Shown: positions 43,451-55,269 of the stretch, in pieces
Layout: the number at the start of each line of letters is the position of its first letter
Numbering within the stretch: the stretch's first letter is position 1
Assembly (NCBI RefSeq): GCF_000143415.4
Contig: NW_003314293.1
Location: 408,957 to 472,956 of the forward strand
Direction of reading: 5' to 3'
DNA: 64,000 nucleotides
From: Selaginella moellendorffii
Lineage: Eukaryota; Streptophyta; Lycopodiopsida; Selaginellales; Selaginellaceae
The notes under the pieces: generated by a model
What the model was told of the DNA's origin: nothing
Seen by the model: only the letters and a program-made list of their open reading frames with translations
Databases searched by the model: none
Position numbers and translations under genes: made by a program

Positions 43451-44404
43451 ACATACCTTGAACGCTCCTTTTGAGCTGTTAGATATCACTGTAGATCTTG
43501 TTGAGCTTTGTGTCCAAGGGCTGGAAGACAATGGCATTGATCATGGCCTGCACTCTGTTGCATAGAAAAACACTCATCTATTCATTGTGGAACTACTGTG
43601 CAAAGTGTGCTAGGATTGGCATCTACAATGTCGGTTGGAGGCATTGGACTTCATCAACAAACTAGAGGAACGCCGAGCTGAGCAGCTTGTGTGGCAGCTC
43701 TAGCTCACATTGTCACTCTTGCTCTAGTTCACGTTGTCGCTCCTGCTCTAGCTCCCTGCATTGTTCCTGGTCTAAATGCTCCCTGCTGTGGTGCTCACAA
43801 TGCTGCGTCATAGTGTTGTCGTCCACTAGTGCTTCTATGGGTGGGGATGTTGGCCCTTCTTTCTTGGCATGAACTGCTACACCATTGGTCAGGGTGGTTA
43901 TAGAGTCAAGATTGATTTCTTGACTTTCTTTCTAACTCTTCTCCTCTGGTTCTTCTTTGGAGAGGATGCTTTCGACTTGGCTTGTGGTTGATTTCATCTT
44001 GTTCTTTGGAGGTGAGATTGTTGTCATTTTGGTCCTTTTTTCCAGTGGAATTATTGTCAGTGGCAAAAGCTCCTTGTCCTCTTCTTCTTCTTCCTCTTCG
44101 TCGTCTTTGTTAGACTTGTGGAGTGGATCCTCTCTTCTCTTCGACGCGCATTCTCACTTTCTTCTTGCTTGTGGTGTTGTCAATGGTACTTTTACATTGA
44201 GTGGAAATGCTCTATCGAGGGCTGGTACAAGTGCAGCAATGTAGGAGAGTGCAAAAGTTTCACATTTCTGGCTGCTGTGGATCAGTTTCATAGCCAAGTG
44301 GATTTCTTTCATGAGTTTTTCATGGAGGTAGTTTGCAATGTCCACTTTGATTTTGTGTTGTGGGTCATTGTAGAGGATTTCAATGGCTTTACTGGTAGAA
44401 CTAT
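43451..44404. other. Unassigned insert between the Gypsy fragment and transposon copy 2
   Basis: On the minus strand the transposase frame runs on into unrelated sequence (EILYNDPQHKIKVDIANYLH...) where copy 1 has its SWIM finger. The stretch replaces the left end of copy 2. A low-complexity GCTCxAGCTC-rich part lies at 43,690-43,790 and an acidic/Arg-coding CTTCTTC run at 44,080-44,105. No family recognised. Confidence 0.45.
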
Positions 44405-47400
44405 TGGACTCTCCATCTTCTGTTTTAACTGTGTACTCCTTTGCGAGCGCAGTGATGTACTTCGTGAAGAGAATCTCACACTCAAGTGTTTGAGCCAAGT
44501 TTATTTTACCTTGCTTCTGCTTGGAGACGGTACCAATAAATTTAACTGCCTTACCTTTTCGTGCTGGCCTCCTGTGCATCTCTATAGGAATAGTCTTGGT
44601 TCTGTCACTCATATCTCCAACTCTCCTCTCAAGATTGAAACTAGATTTCTCAAGGTTTTCAATCTCATCTGAGGTGAGCGCAACCCCATTAGCAACCGGC
44701 TATTCTTTAGGTACTGCATCAGGTTTAGTCACTATAGTGTCTTCAAGCCGCTTTGTATGGTTGACATCAGAGTTGCAGCAATATAACCAATACCATCTTG
44801 AAAATCCTGCTTGCTTTCGTTCCCCATGGAAACATGGGGCTGGAACAGAAGCAGACTTATCACCACGGATCCAAGCCCAACATTTGCCCCTTGGAAGCAT
44901 CCCCACACACCTTACATTTGATTTTGCTGGCACTCGACGGATTGCCCATTGCTTCGGCTCCACACTACGATAAGCAATTTCAACCTGCTGTGATGCACTT
45001 TCTTCATCAGCCACTTGAGGTGGTTCAGTTCTGGGGCGATGTCTTGGAGCAAAATGATACTCAACATCAGGCCTGTGAGAGCTTTTTGCTCCAAGATCTG
45101 TGCCAACATCTTCTCCAGCAAAGGAAAATCGACGCTTTGAGCGGACGGTCTTCATATCACCAATAGAAGCCCGAGGAGTGTACTCCATAGATGTGCCGCG
45201 GACCACTTCCTCCACTGCAGTTGCCATTGTTCGTGCTGGTGGAGTCACTTTTTTCTTCATCCGATCGTGTAACATCTCAACTGAAGGTCCTATTCCCATG
45301 TATCTTCCTTCCTCAAATGCCAAGGCTTTTGAAGACTGCTCTACAGCGTGTATCAAATCTGATAGACATGCTTCATATAGACTCATCTTCCCTTTCCCTG
45401 CCTCAGAGGAACGCCAGCTCCAATGTTTACTCTCTGAGAGATTCACAGTTGGGGTGTATGCAAGATCCTCAAGTGGTTGATCCTTATAAAAAGATGATAT
45501 TAAAAAGCAATAAAAAGAGAGGAAAAAAAGAAAAACCAACCTGAAAAGAGTGATGTCCCCATTGGAACATTCTAACTTCCCACCACCCCAACCACGACTC
45601 AAGTTGTGGTAGACAACTTACGTCAGTATGGCCATCTTCATGCCACCACATTCGGATCTCGTTTGCTTTTGCCTCATGCTCTTCTTCAGAAGGTGCAGCT
45701 TGCCATTGTTTGCACAACTCCTTAAATGCTAATTGGAAATCTAGCTTGATAAGGTGGCAGTGTTGGTTTAGGCTCTGAGCCCAATGGAACTCACAAGTCC
45801 TCTCACGACCTTCTAGGGGTAGACCATTCCCAAAGACTGCCCGGACACCATTCCAATTAGCCCCAGACCCATCTGCCATGAAACTGCGAAAGTTGGTAGG
45901 CTTACCAGTCTGCTTCAATACAATGTCGGAGAGGGACTTCCAAAATATTTCTTGAGCCATCTGGTCTTGTACTTTAAACTCTGCCGTTGCAATTGTCAAG
46001 CTACAACGTAGCCTATGAAAAGTGCAATGTTTAAAACCATTTTAAGATAATGAGAAAAAAAACTACTTTGGATCATACACATGAGCTCCCATGGTTGTCC
46101 AACTTGCCACCCGCTCCATATGGTCAAAATGTACTCATGCATTAGCAAGGTCACTCGACCCAGACATATCCATTTGGGAAACAAGATCCACACTAGAGGC
46201 AGGGCCCATGGTAGACATTTTGAAAACGAAGGGGCGCTCTTGCTCACTAACGACTTGATCTGGAAATAAACTCCCATGGATAAACTCATAGGGACAAGTC
46301 CATTTTAGTTCAAGGATTGAGTCGATTTTTTATTGGAGTTTCCCCTCTCGAGATTCACACATCCAAGACTTTATCCTAAATAAAACAAAATGTAAGAGAG
46401 ATATTATTGAAAAGTATGTAATAATATTTTCATACCTCCTGAGGCTAGTTGCAGGTTGCACATGTCGTAGTAACTCCCGCAAGCTAGCCTCATCCAGTTG
46501 AGTATTCTTGTAGTCCGGATCAAGTAAAGTATTTGCGATAAAATCCTTGAGCACTGTCTTCTGAACATGCTTCGGAGTTGCAGATGAGTTTCTCACAGTC
46601 TCTACCTGCACTGCATCTTTGAAATGGTTGACTGAACTCCTTTGTATCCCTTCCTGCATTGGATGTGTGTGCGTGCCAATATGTACTACAGCTCTACCAA
46701 CCTCTCCATCCCGTGGAAGAAAATAGTACATCTTGGCCCCGCAGATGGCACGACACAATGGAGCATTCTTGCAAAACCGACACTTGAATCCAACACCAAT
46801 GGTGTCACAGAGGGGAGGATTGGTTGCAGATCCTTCAAAAAATATGGAGTTTTTACCACACTTTTGATTGCATGCTTTATTCACACAATCCAAATACCCA
46901 CCACAATGAACCATGGACACTGTGCCTTCGAAATGCTGGAAATGTGTGGTCTTGATCTTGCACCAATTGTGGACATCCTGCTTCGTCTCCATCCCCTTTC
47001 GTTTTGAGCTGACAAGAGGTGGTAGTTCAAAGAAGATATTGCCATTGTATGTAGATGGGAGCTCGCTAACAGGCCTATGCAGAAAGGAACGAACATTGAT
47101 AGAGAGGCGGGAAAACTGGAAAGCGTTGCAAACAGCTTGGAATATCAGTGAAGTTGGAGTTTGGAAATTTTTGGCTCGCACTGGACTAACATCTCCACTA
47201 GAACTAGAAGAGGAAGAAATGATGACGACCGACTCTTGCTTCACATTCACTTTAGTAGGATCACAGCCTCGCACTTTGATTGGAGATCCAAAAACTCGAA
47301 TCTCTTTCAACTTGGAATGTTGCAAATCCCAATGTTGTCCACCTTCACCTACACCCGAAAGAAGAAACTCTGATTGTTCAACTACACCAATGTTGTTGCG

Positions 47401-47529
47401 AATCACAGCTTCCAATGAAATAGAACCGAGAGAAAGATCGAAACGTCGGCAAAGAAAACTTTCTGAAATAAGACTCTGGGAGATAGAAAGCGGTGGGTGA
47501 TCTTGGTAATGCAAAAGGAAGGCCTCCAT
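44405..47529 (-). pseudogene. MULE-like transposase, N-terminal and DDE parts (copy 2)
   Basis: The start at 47,529 gives MEAFLLHYQDHPPLSISQSL. Residues ~205-310 hold a Cys/His-rich finger: CGGYLDCVNKACNQKCG, FKCRFCKNAPLCRAICG, then VVHIGTHTHPMQEG, a WRKY/GCM1-FLYWCH-like pattern typical of MULE transposase N-termini. After an intron (donor at SLRR) come FKVQDQMAQEIFWKSLSDIV, FMADGSGANWNG and ERTCEFHWAQSLNQH, the DDE-core region. Later exons (45.5-44.4 kb) match copy 1 up to KEYTVKTE, after which the SWIM finger is missing. Stops: KLQ*KID near 46,338, ANA*VHF near 46,140 and KE*PVAN near 44,700. The gene is dead but its architecture is readable. Confidence 0.72.
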
Positions 47530-48339
47530 TTTGTTGCCTTTAGGTTTTGGAACTCTAAACTTTTATAACGAAATGTCACCTCACATGTGCTATGCCATTA
47601 TGTGAAAAGATAGGGCGATTTTATTCTAGGATCTAACATTGAATAATGTTGTTATAATAAATTCTATATGAAGTATATAGGACTATGTTGTACAATATTA
47701 AAAGTCTATATACATTGAATTCAAAAACATACTCAAATATATTATATGCACTAACTTTTGGTCGAACGGAAAGAAATATCACCTCAAGCATGTGCCATAA
47801 TATGAAAGATAGGAATGATTTTATTCTAGGATCTACCATCAACCAATTGTTGCCAAATAAATTAAATATTGTACATATTTTCAGTACTTCATTAAAGCTA
47901 GAAATCATCACATTCTTCTAAACTCATTTAAATATATTCCATCTTTGTACTACCATCTATCACCTATAGTAAATTATCTATATACATTGCTTTGGAAATA
48001 ACACCTTATGATTTAATAATCTTATATTTTCTAACAACTTCGTACTGTGATCAATTCAACACATGCATCTGTGACATTATTTCACATTATGACATAGTCA
48101 TATTAGAGCACACCTCCATTATTAAATTACAATTCAAAAGGACTTTGTCACGTGATCAAATCTAGGGCAGAATAGAAATTGTACAATGCTAGATTTATTA
48201 TTATTTATTGTACAGTGAAGATTTACTGCATCCATGATGAACGGCTGTGATGAAAGTTAGGTTAGGGTTAGGGCAATCGCCGGCATTAGGGTTTTACAGA
48301 AAGTATCGCGGGAGATTGGGAGTGACTGCGGGAACAAAA
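47530..48339. promoter_or_regulatory. Intergenic divergent promoter region of copy 2
   Basis: 810 bp of AT-rich sequence between the transposase start (minus) and the methyltransferase start (plus). It contains GTTAGGTTAGGGTTAGGG at 48,256-48,273. Copy 1 has lost most of the corresponding region. Confidence 0.5.
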
Positions 48340-51300
48340 TGCCGCCAAGAGTAAGTTTTTTCTCCTCCTCCACTCCCTCTCCTCCACTCCCTCTCGTCCC
48401 CACCCAGCGCCCCCGCCCCAGCGCCGCCACGCCGTGCACACCACGCCATGCTCAGCACCGCCACTACCCAGGGCTGCCGAGCGCCGCCCACTGCCATGCC
48501 ACGCCAGCGCTGCCTGCCCAGCACCGCCACTGCCATGCCGCCGCTGCCTAGCACCACCACTACCATGCCGCCGCTGCCCAGCACCGCCACTACCATGCCG
48601 CCGCTGCCCAGCATCGCCCACGCCACGCCACGCCACGCCAGCGCTGCGCTGCCTAGGGCCACTACTGCCCAACACCGCCGCTGCCAAGTGCCCAGGCCGG
48701 GCATTTGGATGGGCACTCCGCCTGGGCTGGCCAAGTCCACACAGGCCGGCCAAGGCGCTTGGCCGGCAAAGGCGCCAAGTGCTTGTGGCAAATGCCCACG
48801 CTGGGCATTTGGCGCGAGCCAACTAAGTCCAAGCACCAAGGCCGGCTCACGGGTGGTTGGCCTTGGTGCGGGCCGGCCGAGGTGCTTGGGGGAGGCCTGC
48901 ACTGAGCCCATGCCCTGTTCCCCTCTTCTTATGCATTTATAATTTATAATGAGTTTTTGTTATTTTCAGAAACGGAAGCAACTACAAAAGGAAAGGGATG
49001 TTGGATCAAAGAGAAGACATAAGGAAGATGAGATCCAGGACGACAATCAAGTTGACCTTTAGATAGAGATTTCCACAGCGACAACTCTACCGTCTTCCCA
49101 ACCACATAGCTCTAGTCCACATGCACCCCCACCACCGCCATCGATGCCACCACCACCATTACCACCGCCACCACCATTACCGCCACCGCCACCTTTACCT
49201 TCATCACCACCATTACCACCACCACCGTCATCACCACCATTACCACCACCACTGCCACCATCATCACCACCACCAGCGCAACCATTGTCATCACTACCAT
49301 TGCTGCCACAACCACAAATGCCACTACTCTTAACATATTCACAAAATATGGCAGAAACGGAGCAGTGCCCAAGTGTGCCTGATGGTGGTGTTGGGCCCAA
49401 GTCAGGGGCTAGATCTGATAATGGTGCTACTGGAGGTGTAGCTGAAGCTGAAAGAGAAGTGGAGCTACCTGAACACATTGTCGACAAGCGCTTCCAAGAG
49501 ACAGTTTTGAGAACTAAAGAGAAGGCCATTCACACGACTCTGGAGTCTCTCAAGTGGGAAGGCCCGGGGCACATGATCCGAGAAATCCCACTATGTCGAT
49601 TCACTCAGACAAGCATCGTTCGGTCTGCTTCACCGCACTTCGTCAATATGGACATCTATAGTCTGTACAAACAGAATGGCCTTGGGACAAACATAGGTAT
49701 GTTCCTTGTTTCGGTTTTCAAGCCAGGAACGACAAATACCCTCTCGGTGTCACCGGAAATCAAGAGGGATTGGGATGACATTTGGAAAATGAAGTCCCGC
49801 GAATTTGACAACAAGCTTATGCGCCATCTTGAGACTCAACAATTTGTGGGGAAAATGTTCTACATTATCGACGGGAATCATCGCTGGTGCGCGTGGATGA
49901 AGTGCATCCGAGAATGCTTCCGAGAAGATCCTGTCTATCACATCAATGTTCCGGTTGGACATGTACATGCGAGAGGATCTCTAGATTTGGCAAGGCTTGT
50001 GATAGCTTGCCACAAAATTAATGCGTAAGTACCTCTCCCTCTTCAATCACTTTTAACAATTTGTGTTTTGCAGACTGGGACAGTTTGCAGTGCAGAAACA
50101 AAGCCTAGTACATGATATCGAGCAGATCCGGTTTCTTGCCAATCTCGACGAGGATGCAGTCTGCAGCCACTATGGTGATGATTTAGCATCACTTATTCGA
50201 CATCAACGAGGTCATTAGGATGCCAATAGATGGTACAAGAATCCAGTGGCTTTTATGACAGTTGTGTGGAGTAAGGTATGTTCTTTTAAGTATACTTCTT
50301 ATCATAGAATGTTTGTGTTGTCTTCAGCCATTGGTGAAGGTTAAGCAAGATGCATATGCACAGTCGCATCGAGCTGAAAATGATCAAAAACTCTCAGAGC
50401 ATTTAGCTGCAATTGACAAGAAAATCAACAGCACAAAGAAGACAAAGGTAAAGAAATTACTTAGTGTGGCTGACCCTCGACACCCAAAGGAGTGGTTCGA
50501 TATTATAACAGAGATTGCTTGTCATGAAAGTAAGTATTGTTTGTATTTACATGAAGGTTCTCACAAAAGTTATTTTTTAGTGGGCAAGACTCCAGATGAG
50601 ATTATTTACAACATCTCAAAGTCAAAACTTACATATGAGGAACATATACACATTCTAAATGACCTCAATAGCAGACTCAGGGAAGGAGAAAAAGGTTTGG
50701 ACAGTATGATGGAGACTGTGATGAGGAGGACCGTCTACATTTCACAAATTGTATATGAAGGGGAGATGTTTCTAGCGCCTTTCATAGGGGATGATCCTGA
50801 GCAACTTCCATTTAAGGACTTCGTCACCATTGAGCTTACAAAACTCGGAGAGAACTGGCTACCAAAGAAGGCCACAAGCACGACTCCATTTGATAAACAA
50901 CTTGGCCAACCTTACTTCATGCGTCGAGCAGCTTTTAGGTAACATACAATTTCTCAACTATACTCAATTGTTTATATTCTATTATAAGTATCTCCAATAT
51001 AGAGGCATTCCTCTCGAAACACCGGTATACACATGCCTCTTGAGGCATGGTGTGAGAGATGGAGGCATGTACCTGACAACAATGAAGTTTCCAGCAGCAA
51101 TAAAGCGCGCTCGTCCTTGGGAATTGGAGATGCCAGATTATGAACCAACCCACCATGAGGCTGCAAGAGGCAACAATGATGACAAAGATGATGGCCATGA
51201 GAATGTTGACCCGGTTGGTGCCAATGGTGAGCAGAGTGAAGATGGCGGTGAGAACGAGATTCTTCGATACGAAGTCGAGCAAGAGAACCAGAACGTCCAA

Positions 51301-52459
51301 GAAGTTCTACCTCGACGAAAGCGAGCAAATCCACATCTGGAGGAATTAGTCAACAGTGATGATGATCGTCCAAGACGTCCCCGTAACCGAGGAACTTCTC
51401 GAGGTATATTTCTTTTAATTCTCTCCTTTTCTTAGTTCCTCAAAATGATTGTAGCAAAAACTGTCGGGAGTAACTTCATTCCAGCTCGTCTTGATGCTCG
51501 AGAAGAGGACTTGGAGGAACTTACATCTACCACACGCCACATGACGGTATGTAAATTTTTCTTAAGTTCACATCTTATCTTTGTCTTCTCCCCCTAGATT
51601 CGCCCTGTATCTCCAGTGGCATGCCGTGGTGAAGTTGGGATTTTTATTGGCTCCTATAGTTCATTGATGGCATCTTTTGAGGAGGATGCTGAGAATATGG
51701 CTATCCGGCAAAAATGGGAGCGCTTTTGTCAGAAGATCCATAGGCGACCGCTCAAGAGCACAAACTTCATGCTCTTTGACATGCCAGATGGTCTTCCAGA
51801 CGCTAATGGTGATGTCCCAAGCTGGAACAACCTGACTAAAGACCACTTGAAGGATGCATTTCTTTTGGCAGCAATTCTCCTTCACACAACCGGTCAAATT
51901 GCCTTCATTCTCCCGAATGACCCCCATTGGATGTCCTGCCTTATGAGGTATGCAAGTCGAGTCAACTTCAAGAGGTTCTCTTCCGGATGCATCATGGATA
52001 GTGTTGGGGTCGAGACCAAAGGTGTCCTAGGCATGCCAGAGAAGGTAAGAAATCATTTTTTGTTTTTGTTGTCTCTAAAGTTTTATTATTCAGGTTATGA
52101 TGTGGACCTACCATGTGTTTTGCAAAAAAGAAAATGACGGTTTTCGTGATAGCGAGCTTGCTGCAAGGGTTTTGCCAGGGTATGATAGCTTCACTGACAT
52201 CATACCAAATCTCATAGACGACGACATCCACAACACATTGTCTGGGTATCGGTTCCGATCTCCATCGACGATGCATGTCCTACTTGAGCTTTATTGCCCA
52301 ACTAGGGGTGTTGTCATCGATTGCACAGCAGGTAGTGGTTCGATGGTCGAAGCAGCACGTGACTCTGGTAGATCGGTGTTTGCGATTGAAGAATATGAGT
52401 TCTTCAAATGCCGTCTTCGAGGTTTTCGTCCTTCTCTATCAGTTGCTTCTAGGAGGTAA
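48340..52459 (+). pseudogene. ParB-like domain + DNA methyltransferase fusion, copy 2
   Basis: Exons: 48340-48351 (MPPR), 48970-50024, 50074-50275, 50328-50529, 50581-50938, ~50988-51403, 51455-51546, 51598-52044, 52094-52459, consistent in phase. Exon 2 encodes a basic start, a Pro run (49.12-49.3 kb), then the ParB-like part (IVDKRFQETVLRTKEKAIHT, IPLCRF, FYIIDGNHRWCAWMKCI, YHINVPVGHVHA). Exons 4-6 encode a region unique to this family plus an acidic, basic-tailed linker. Exon 8 holds FMLFDMPDGLPDANGD and IAFILPNDPHWM; exon 9 holds SPSTMHVLLELYC and VVIDCTAGSGSMVEAARDSG, then SVFAIEE. Motif IV before motif I is the beta order. Lesions: TAG at 49,060, TAG at 50,216-50,218 and loss of the AG acceptor of exon 6. 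A ParB-like domain plus methylase is otherwise typical of phages and bacterial mobile elements. Confidence 0.78.
48430..48905. repeat. GC-rich minisatellite and inverted repeats in intron 1 of copy 2
   Basis: CCGCCACTACCATGCCGCCGC-type units (~30 bp) run from about 48,430 to 48,640. GC-rich inverted repeats then follow, for example CCAAGCACCAAGGCC...GGCC...GGTGCTTGG at 48,829-48,881 and AAATGCCC...GGGCATTT. Copy 1 has palindromes in the same intron with different sequence. Confidence 0.75.
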
Positions 52460-52639
52460 TTTATGATCTTTTAAAAACTTATAAATAATATATATTTAGT
52501 TTTTTAGAAGTCTTCCTAAGTATGCATGGCACATCATATGCAATGTGTAAATTGAGGAGTGGTATGAAAAATCTATTTATTAATGATACATTAAAAGACA
52601 ATTGAATGCATCCACTTGCAATGAGAAAGATGTGTCACA

Positions 52640-52740
52640 TGTCAATGTGATAATGATTGTGACACTGATAGTTTCAGTGCAGCAGATAGCGACAATGATA
52701 GTGTCAGTGTAAGAAATGACAAAGTTACAGTGTCAGTCTA
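52640..52740. repeat. TGTCAGT-type short repeats between convergent genes (copy 2)
   Basis: GTGACACTGATAGTTTCAGTGC, GATAGTGTCAGTG and ACAGTGTCAGTC are the counterpart of the denser cluster at 35,195-35,262 in copy 1. Confidence 0.55.
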
Positions 52741-52812
52741 TCAAATTTCATAATTACTAGTATTATCAGTTTATTATCTATAGGTAATACAATTTTGTCA
52801 ATAAAAAAAAGG

Positions 52813-52845
52813 TGAGGGGGGGGGGGGGGGGGTAGGGGGAGGGGG
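52813..52845. repeat. Long G homopolymer tract
   Basis: GGTGAGGGGG... runs into 18 or more G, then TAGGGGGAGGGGG. Its exact length is unreliable in any assembly. Confidence 0.9.
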
Positions 52846-52888
52846 ATGAATAATATCATAGGGTATGAATTATTAGTGGCTGGAATTT

Positions 52889-53437
52889 TCAGTAGGATGG
52901 CCTAGAAATACCATATTCAACACTTGTGGATGTAGGATTTACTAACGGAATATTGTTCCTCACCATGAAATGATAATGATTGTGTGTTCTTAACTCTTTC
53001 TTGATTTTCTTATACATCCATTTATGCACACCTTCCACACCAGTTCTTGGGCAGTTGTGACAGTGTTCTAGAAAAGTCTCTAGACCCATACAGCCTTCCG
53101 TTTTATCTAAATAAAAGTAGCAGATGGGACACTGGAGATAATATGTGTTCATTCTTTCAAAAGTTTCAACCATATCGGGAGCAAGATCTTGAAGAAACAT
53201 TTGGCATCGCTCTTGAAGCACATAAGGCAATCCATCTTTAGTAGCAACATTTAGAACATTATCTGGAAGAGGGATCTTTTGTTCAGTCACACTTGGGGCT
53301 ACAAAAGAAAAAGCCTCACAACAATTGATGTATGGAGGGAACGGTGGAATGTTGGTAAAAGTTGGAGATGGAGGTGGAGACTCATATGAAATGCATGGGG
53401 GCCAAGTGCGAGTAGCAATAGCATTTTCCCTAGCCAT
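52889..53437 (-). CDS. CPIC zinc-finger protein, copy 2 gene 1 (intact)
   Basis: 182 residues, single exon, start MARENAIATRTWPPCISYES. The Ser/Pro-rich N-terminus (PPPSPTFTNIPPFPP) is followed by a helix LPYVLQERCQMFLQDLAPDM. Then comes YYLQCPICYFYLDKTEGCMG, LETFLEHCHNCP and HKWMYKKIKKELRTHNHYHF, ending NNIPLV and EYG. The Cys/His set is C-x2-C ... H-C-x2-C; a single treble-clef-like zinc site is likely. It occurs only inside this transposon in the window and is convergent with the methyltransferase gene. Role unknown; DNA binding or partnering with the transposase is inference. Confidence 0.7.
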   Translation of the reverse strand: MARENAIATRTWPPCISYESPPPSPTFTNIPPFPPYINCCEAFSFVAPSVTEQKIPLPDNVLNVATKDGLPYVLQERCQMFLQDLAPDMVETFERMNTYYLQCPICYFYLDKTEGCMGLETFLEHCHNCPRTGVEGVHKWMYKKIKKELRTHNHYHFMVRNNIPLVNPTSTSVEYGISRPSY

Positions 53438-53695
53438 TCCTACACTCTAAACAAACTGAAATTTCAATGTTGAAAGCATCCCTTGTTGGTATTTATACTA
53501 AGAAAAGATCTAGGGGTTCTTGAAAGTTTAAATTGTCAGTCTCAAAAATGGGACTTCAAAATTATAACAGTGTCAGAACCACTTGTATATATAATAATAT
53601 CTTTATACATGCTAGAATAATATCATTCTTGAAAATATAAGATTCTCCACTTTACTCATAAAGAATTAACCTTTTGAAAAAACTATGCATGACTT

Positions 53696-54259
53696 TCACA
53701 TTACATTAAAGGGTGGCCTAAATATCCCATATTCAGCACTTACTGATGTAGTGTTCACCAATGGAATATTGTTCTCCACCATGAAATCATAATAGCTGTG
53801 TGTTTTTAATTCTTTCTTGATTTTCTTATACATCCACGCGTGCACACCTTCCAAACCCGCTCTTGGGCATTTGCGACAATGCTCAATAAAATTTACCAAA
53901 CCCATGCAACCATCTGTCTTGTTTAAATAAAAGTTGCATATAGGACACTGAAGATAATATGTATTTACATTAATCTCCCCTGCCATATCTAGAGCAAGAT
54001 CTTGAAGAAAATATTGACATCGCTCTTGAAGCATTGGAGGCAATCCAACTTTTTTAACATCATAAGGAAGGAGTTTTTGTTTAGTTGCATTTGAGGTCGT
54101 AAATGGAAGAGCCTCACAACAACCCTCAAAATGAAAAGGAGGATTGTTGTGTAGAGGTGAAGGTGGATTATTAGTTGAGATTGGAGATGGAGGTGGAGAC
54201 TCATATGAGAAGCCTTCGGGACCAAAAGTAAACTTCTTCCTAACCATTGCAACACACAA
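53696..54259 (-). CDS. CPIC zinc-finger protein, copy 2 gene 2 (tandem paralogue)
   Basis: 187 residues from 54,259; the paralogue suggests that MVRKKFTFGPEGFSYESPPP at 54,247 may be the true start. It has the same layout as the gene at 52,889-53,437: PPPSPIS, LPPMLQERCQYFLQDLALDM, YYLQCPICNFYLNKTDGCMG, IEHCRKCPRAGLEGVHAWMY, NNIPLVN, SAEYGIFRPPF. It is intact. The tandem duplication is seen only in copy 2. Confidence 0.7.
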   Translation of the reverse strand: MCVAMVRKKFTFGPEGFSYESPPPSPISTNNPPSPLHNNPPFHFEGCCEALPFTTSNATKQKLLPYDVKKVGLPPMLQERCQYFLQDLALDMAGEINVNTYYLQCPICNFYLNKTDGCMGLVNFIEHCRKCPRAGLEGVHAWMYKKIKKELKTHSYYDFMVENNIPLVNTTSVSAEYGIFRPPFNVM

Positions 54260-54785
54260 GAAGAATTAAACTTCCTAGCAATAAGAATTCTCTTATTAAT
54301 ATACTATATTTCAATCTCGGGAATGATGTTTTATTATGACATGACACTATAGTGAATGATAATTGTCAGTCTTAGTAATTACAACCTACTATGAGAAACA
54401 AGTGGCTATAGGGTTTCAGAAGCTAAAAACTAGCATATAATTAATATGTAGCCTTATTTTATATAGTTGGCCTGCCATATATAATAATAGCGAATATACA
54501 CAGGCACGCGAGTATGCCTTTTTGCAAGATTACCTTTCAATCCCAAAATCATATATAGATTTAATTCTTTGATTTGTCTACATCATATATCTTTGCAAAG
54601 ACAAAACATATCAAAAGGAATAAAATATATATAAAAAACTTACATTTTTTTATAATATTTTAGTGGATTACAAAAGCCATTGAAAGGTTTATAGAGTGGA
54701 TTTATTAATGCTTTCCGTTGTGCTGTCCATTTCTTCTTTTCTCTTGCTCTAGATTGTTGTTTCGGAAGTAACAAGAGCATTTTTA

Positions 54786-54935
54786 TCAATTAGTGACAGT
54801 GGTCTCTACATTCCCGGATGGGTAATAAGGACCAGGTGTGTAATATGGAGATTGTGGTAGTGAAACAAAATTCATATTCTCACATTTCTGTATGCTAGAA
54901 CTACTTACAGATTTTGTGTCTTCCTTACTTCCCAT
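54786..54935 (-). CDS. Tyr/Pro microprotein of the transposon (intact copy)
   Basis: 49 residues, MGSKEDTKSVSSSS...QKCENMNFVS then LPQSPYYTPGPYYPSGNVET. The frame is open further upstream (to 55,001), so a longer start is possible. Conserved with 36,713-36,962 at the same place, 330-600 bp inside the right terminus. Unknown family. The conserved core between diverged copies argues it is or was translated. Confidence 0.5.
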   Translation of the reverse strand: MGSKEDTKSVSSSSIQKCENMNFVSLPQSPYYTPGPYYPSGNVETTVTN

Positions 54936-55269
54936 CTCTGTAAACCCTAAAGAATGAATGAGTGAATCAGTGTTTCGAATTATTGATATAGTTCTGGTCA
55001 ATTGTTTGAAATGTTGAAATGTACAATAGAAATTTCCAGTTCATCGAACTTCAATATCCCATTTATTTGGGACCAATAAAGCCCAAAAATTTCTATGGGT
55101 TCAGACGAACTTCTAATTCTAGAAATTGTATAAACTGCATTAGAAAGATTCAAAAAATAAAAATCTCTCTAAACCATTGATACTTAAACTCATAAATTTC
55201 AAGTTCACCAAAGAATAACATTTTTCTAACTTAATATTTCCTTATAAAACTTATCGTTGACTATGTTGA

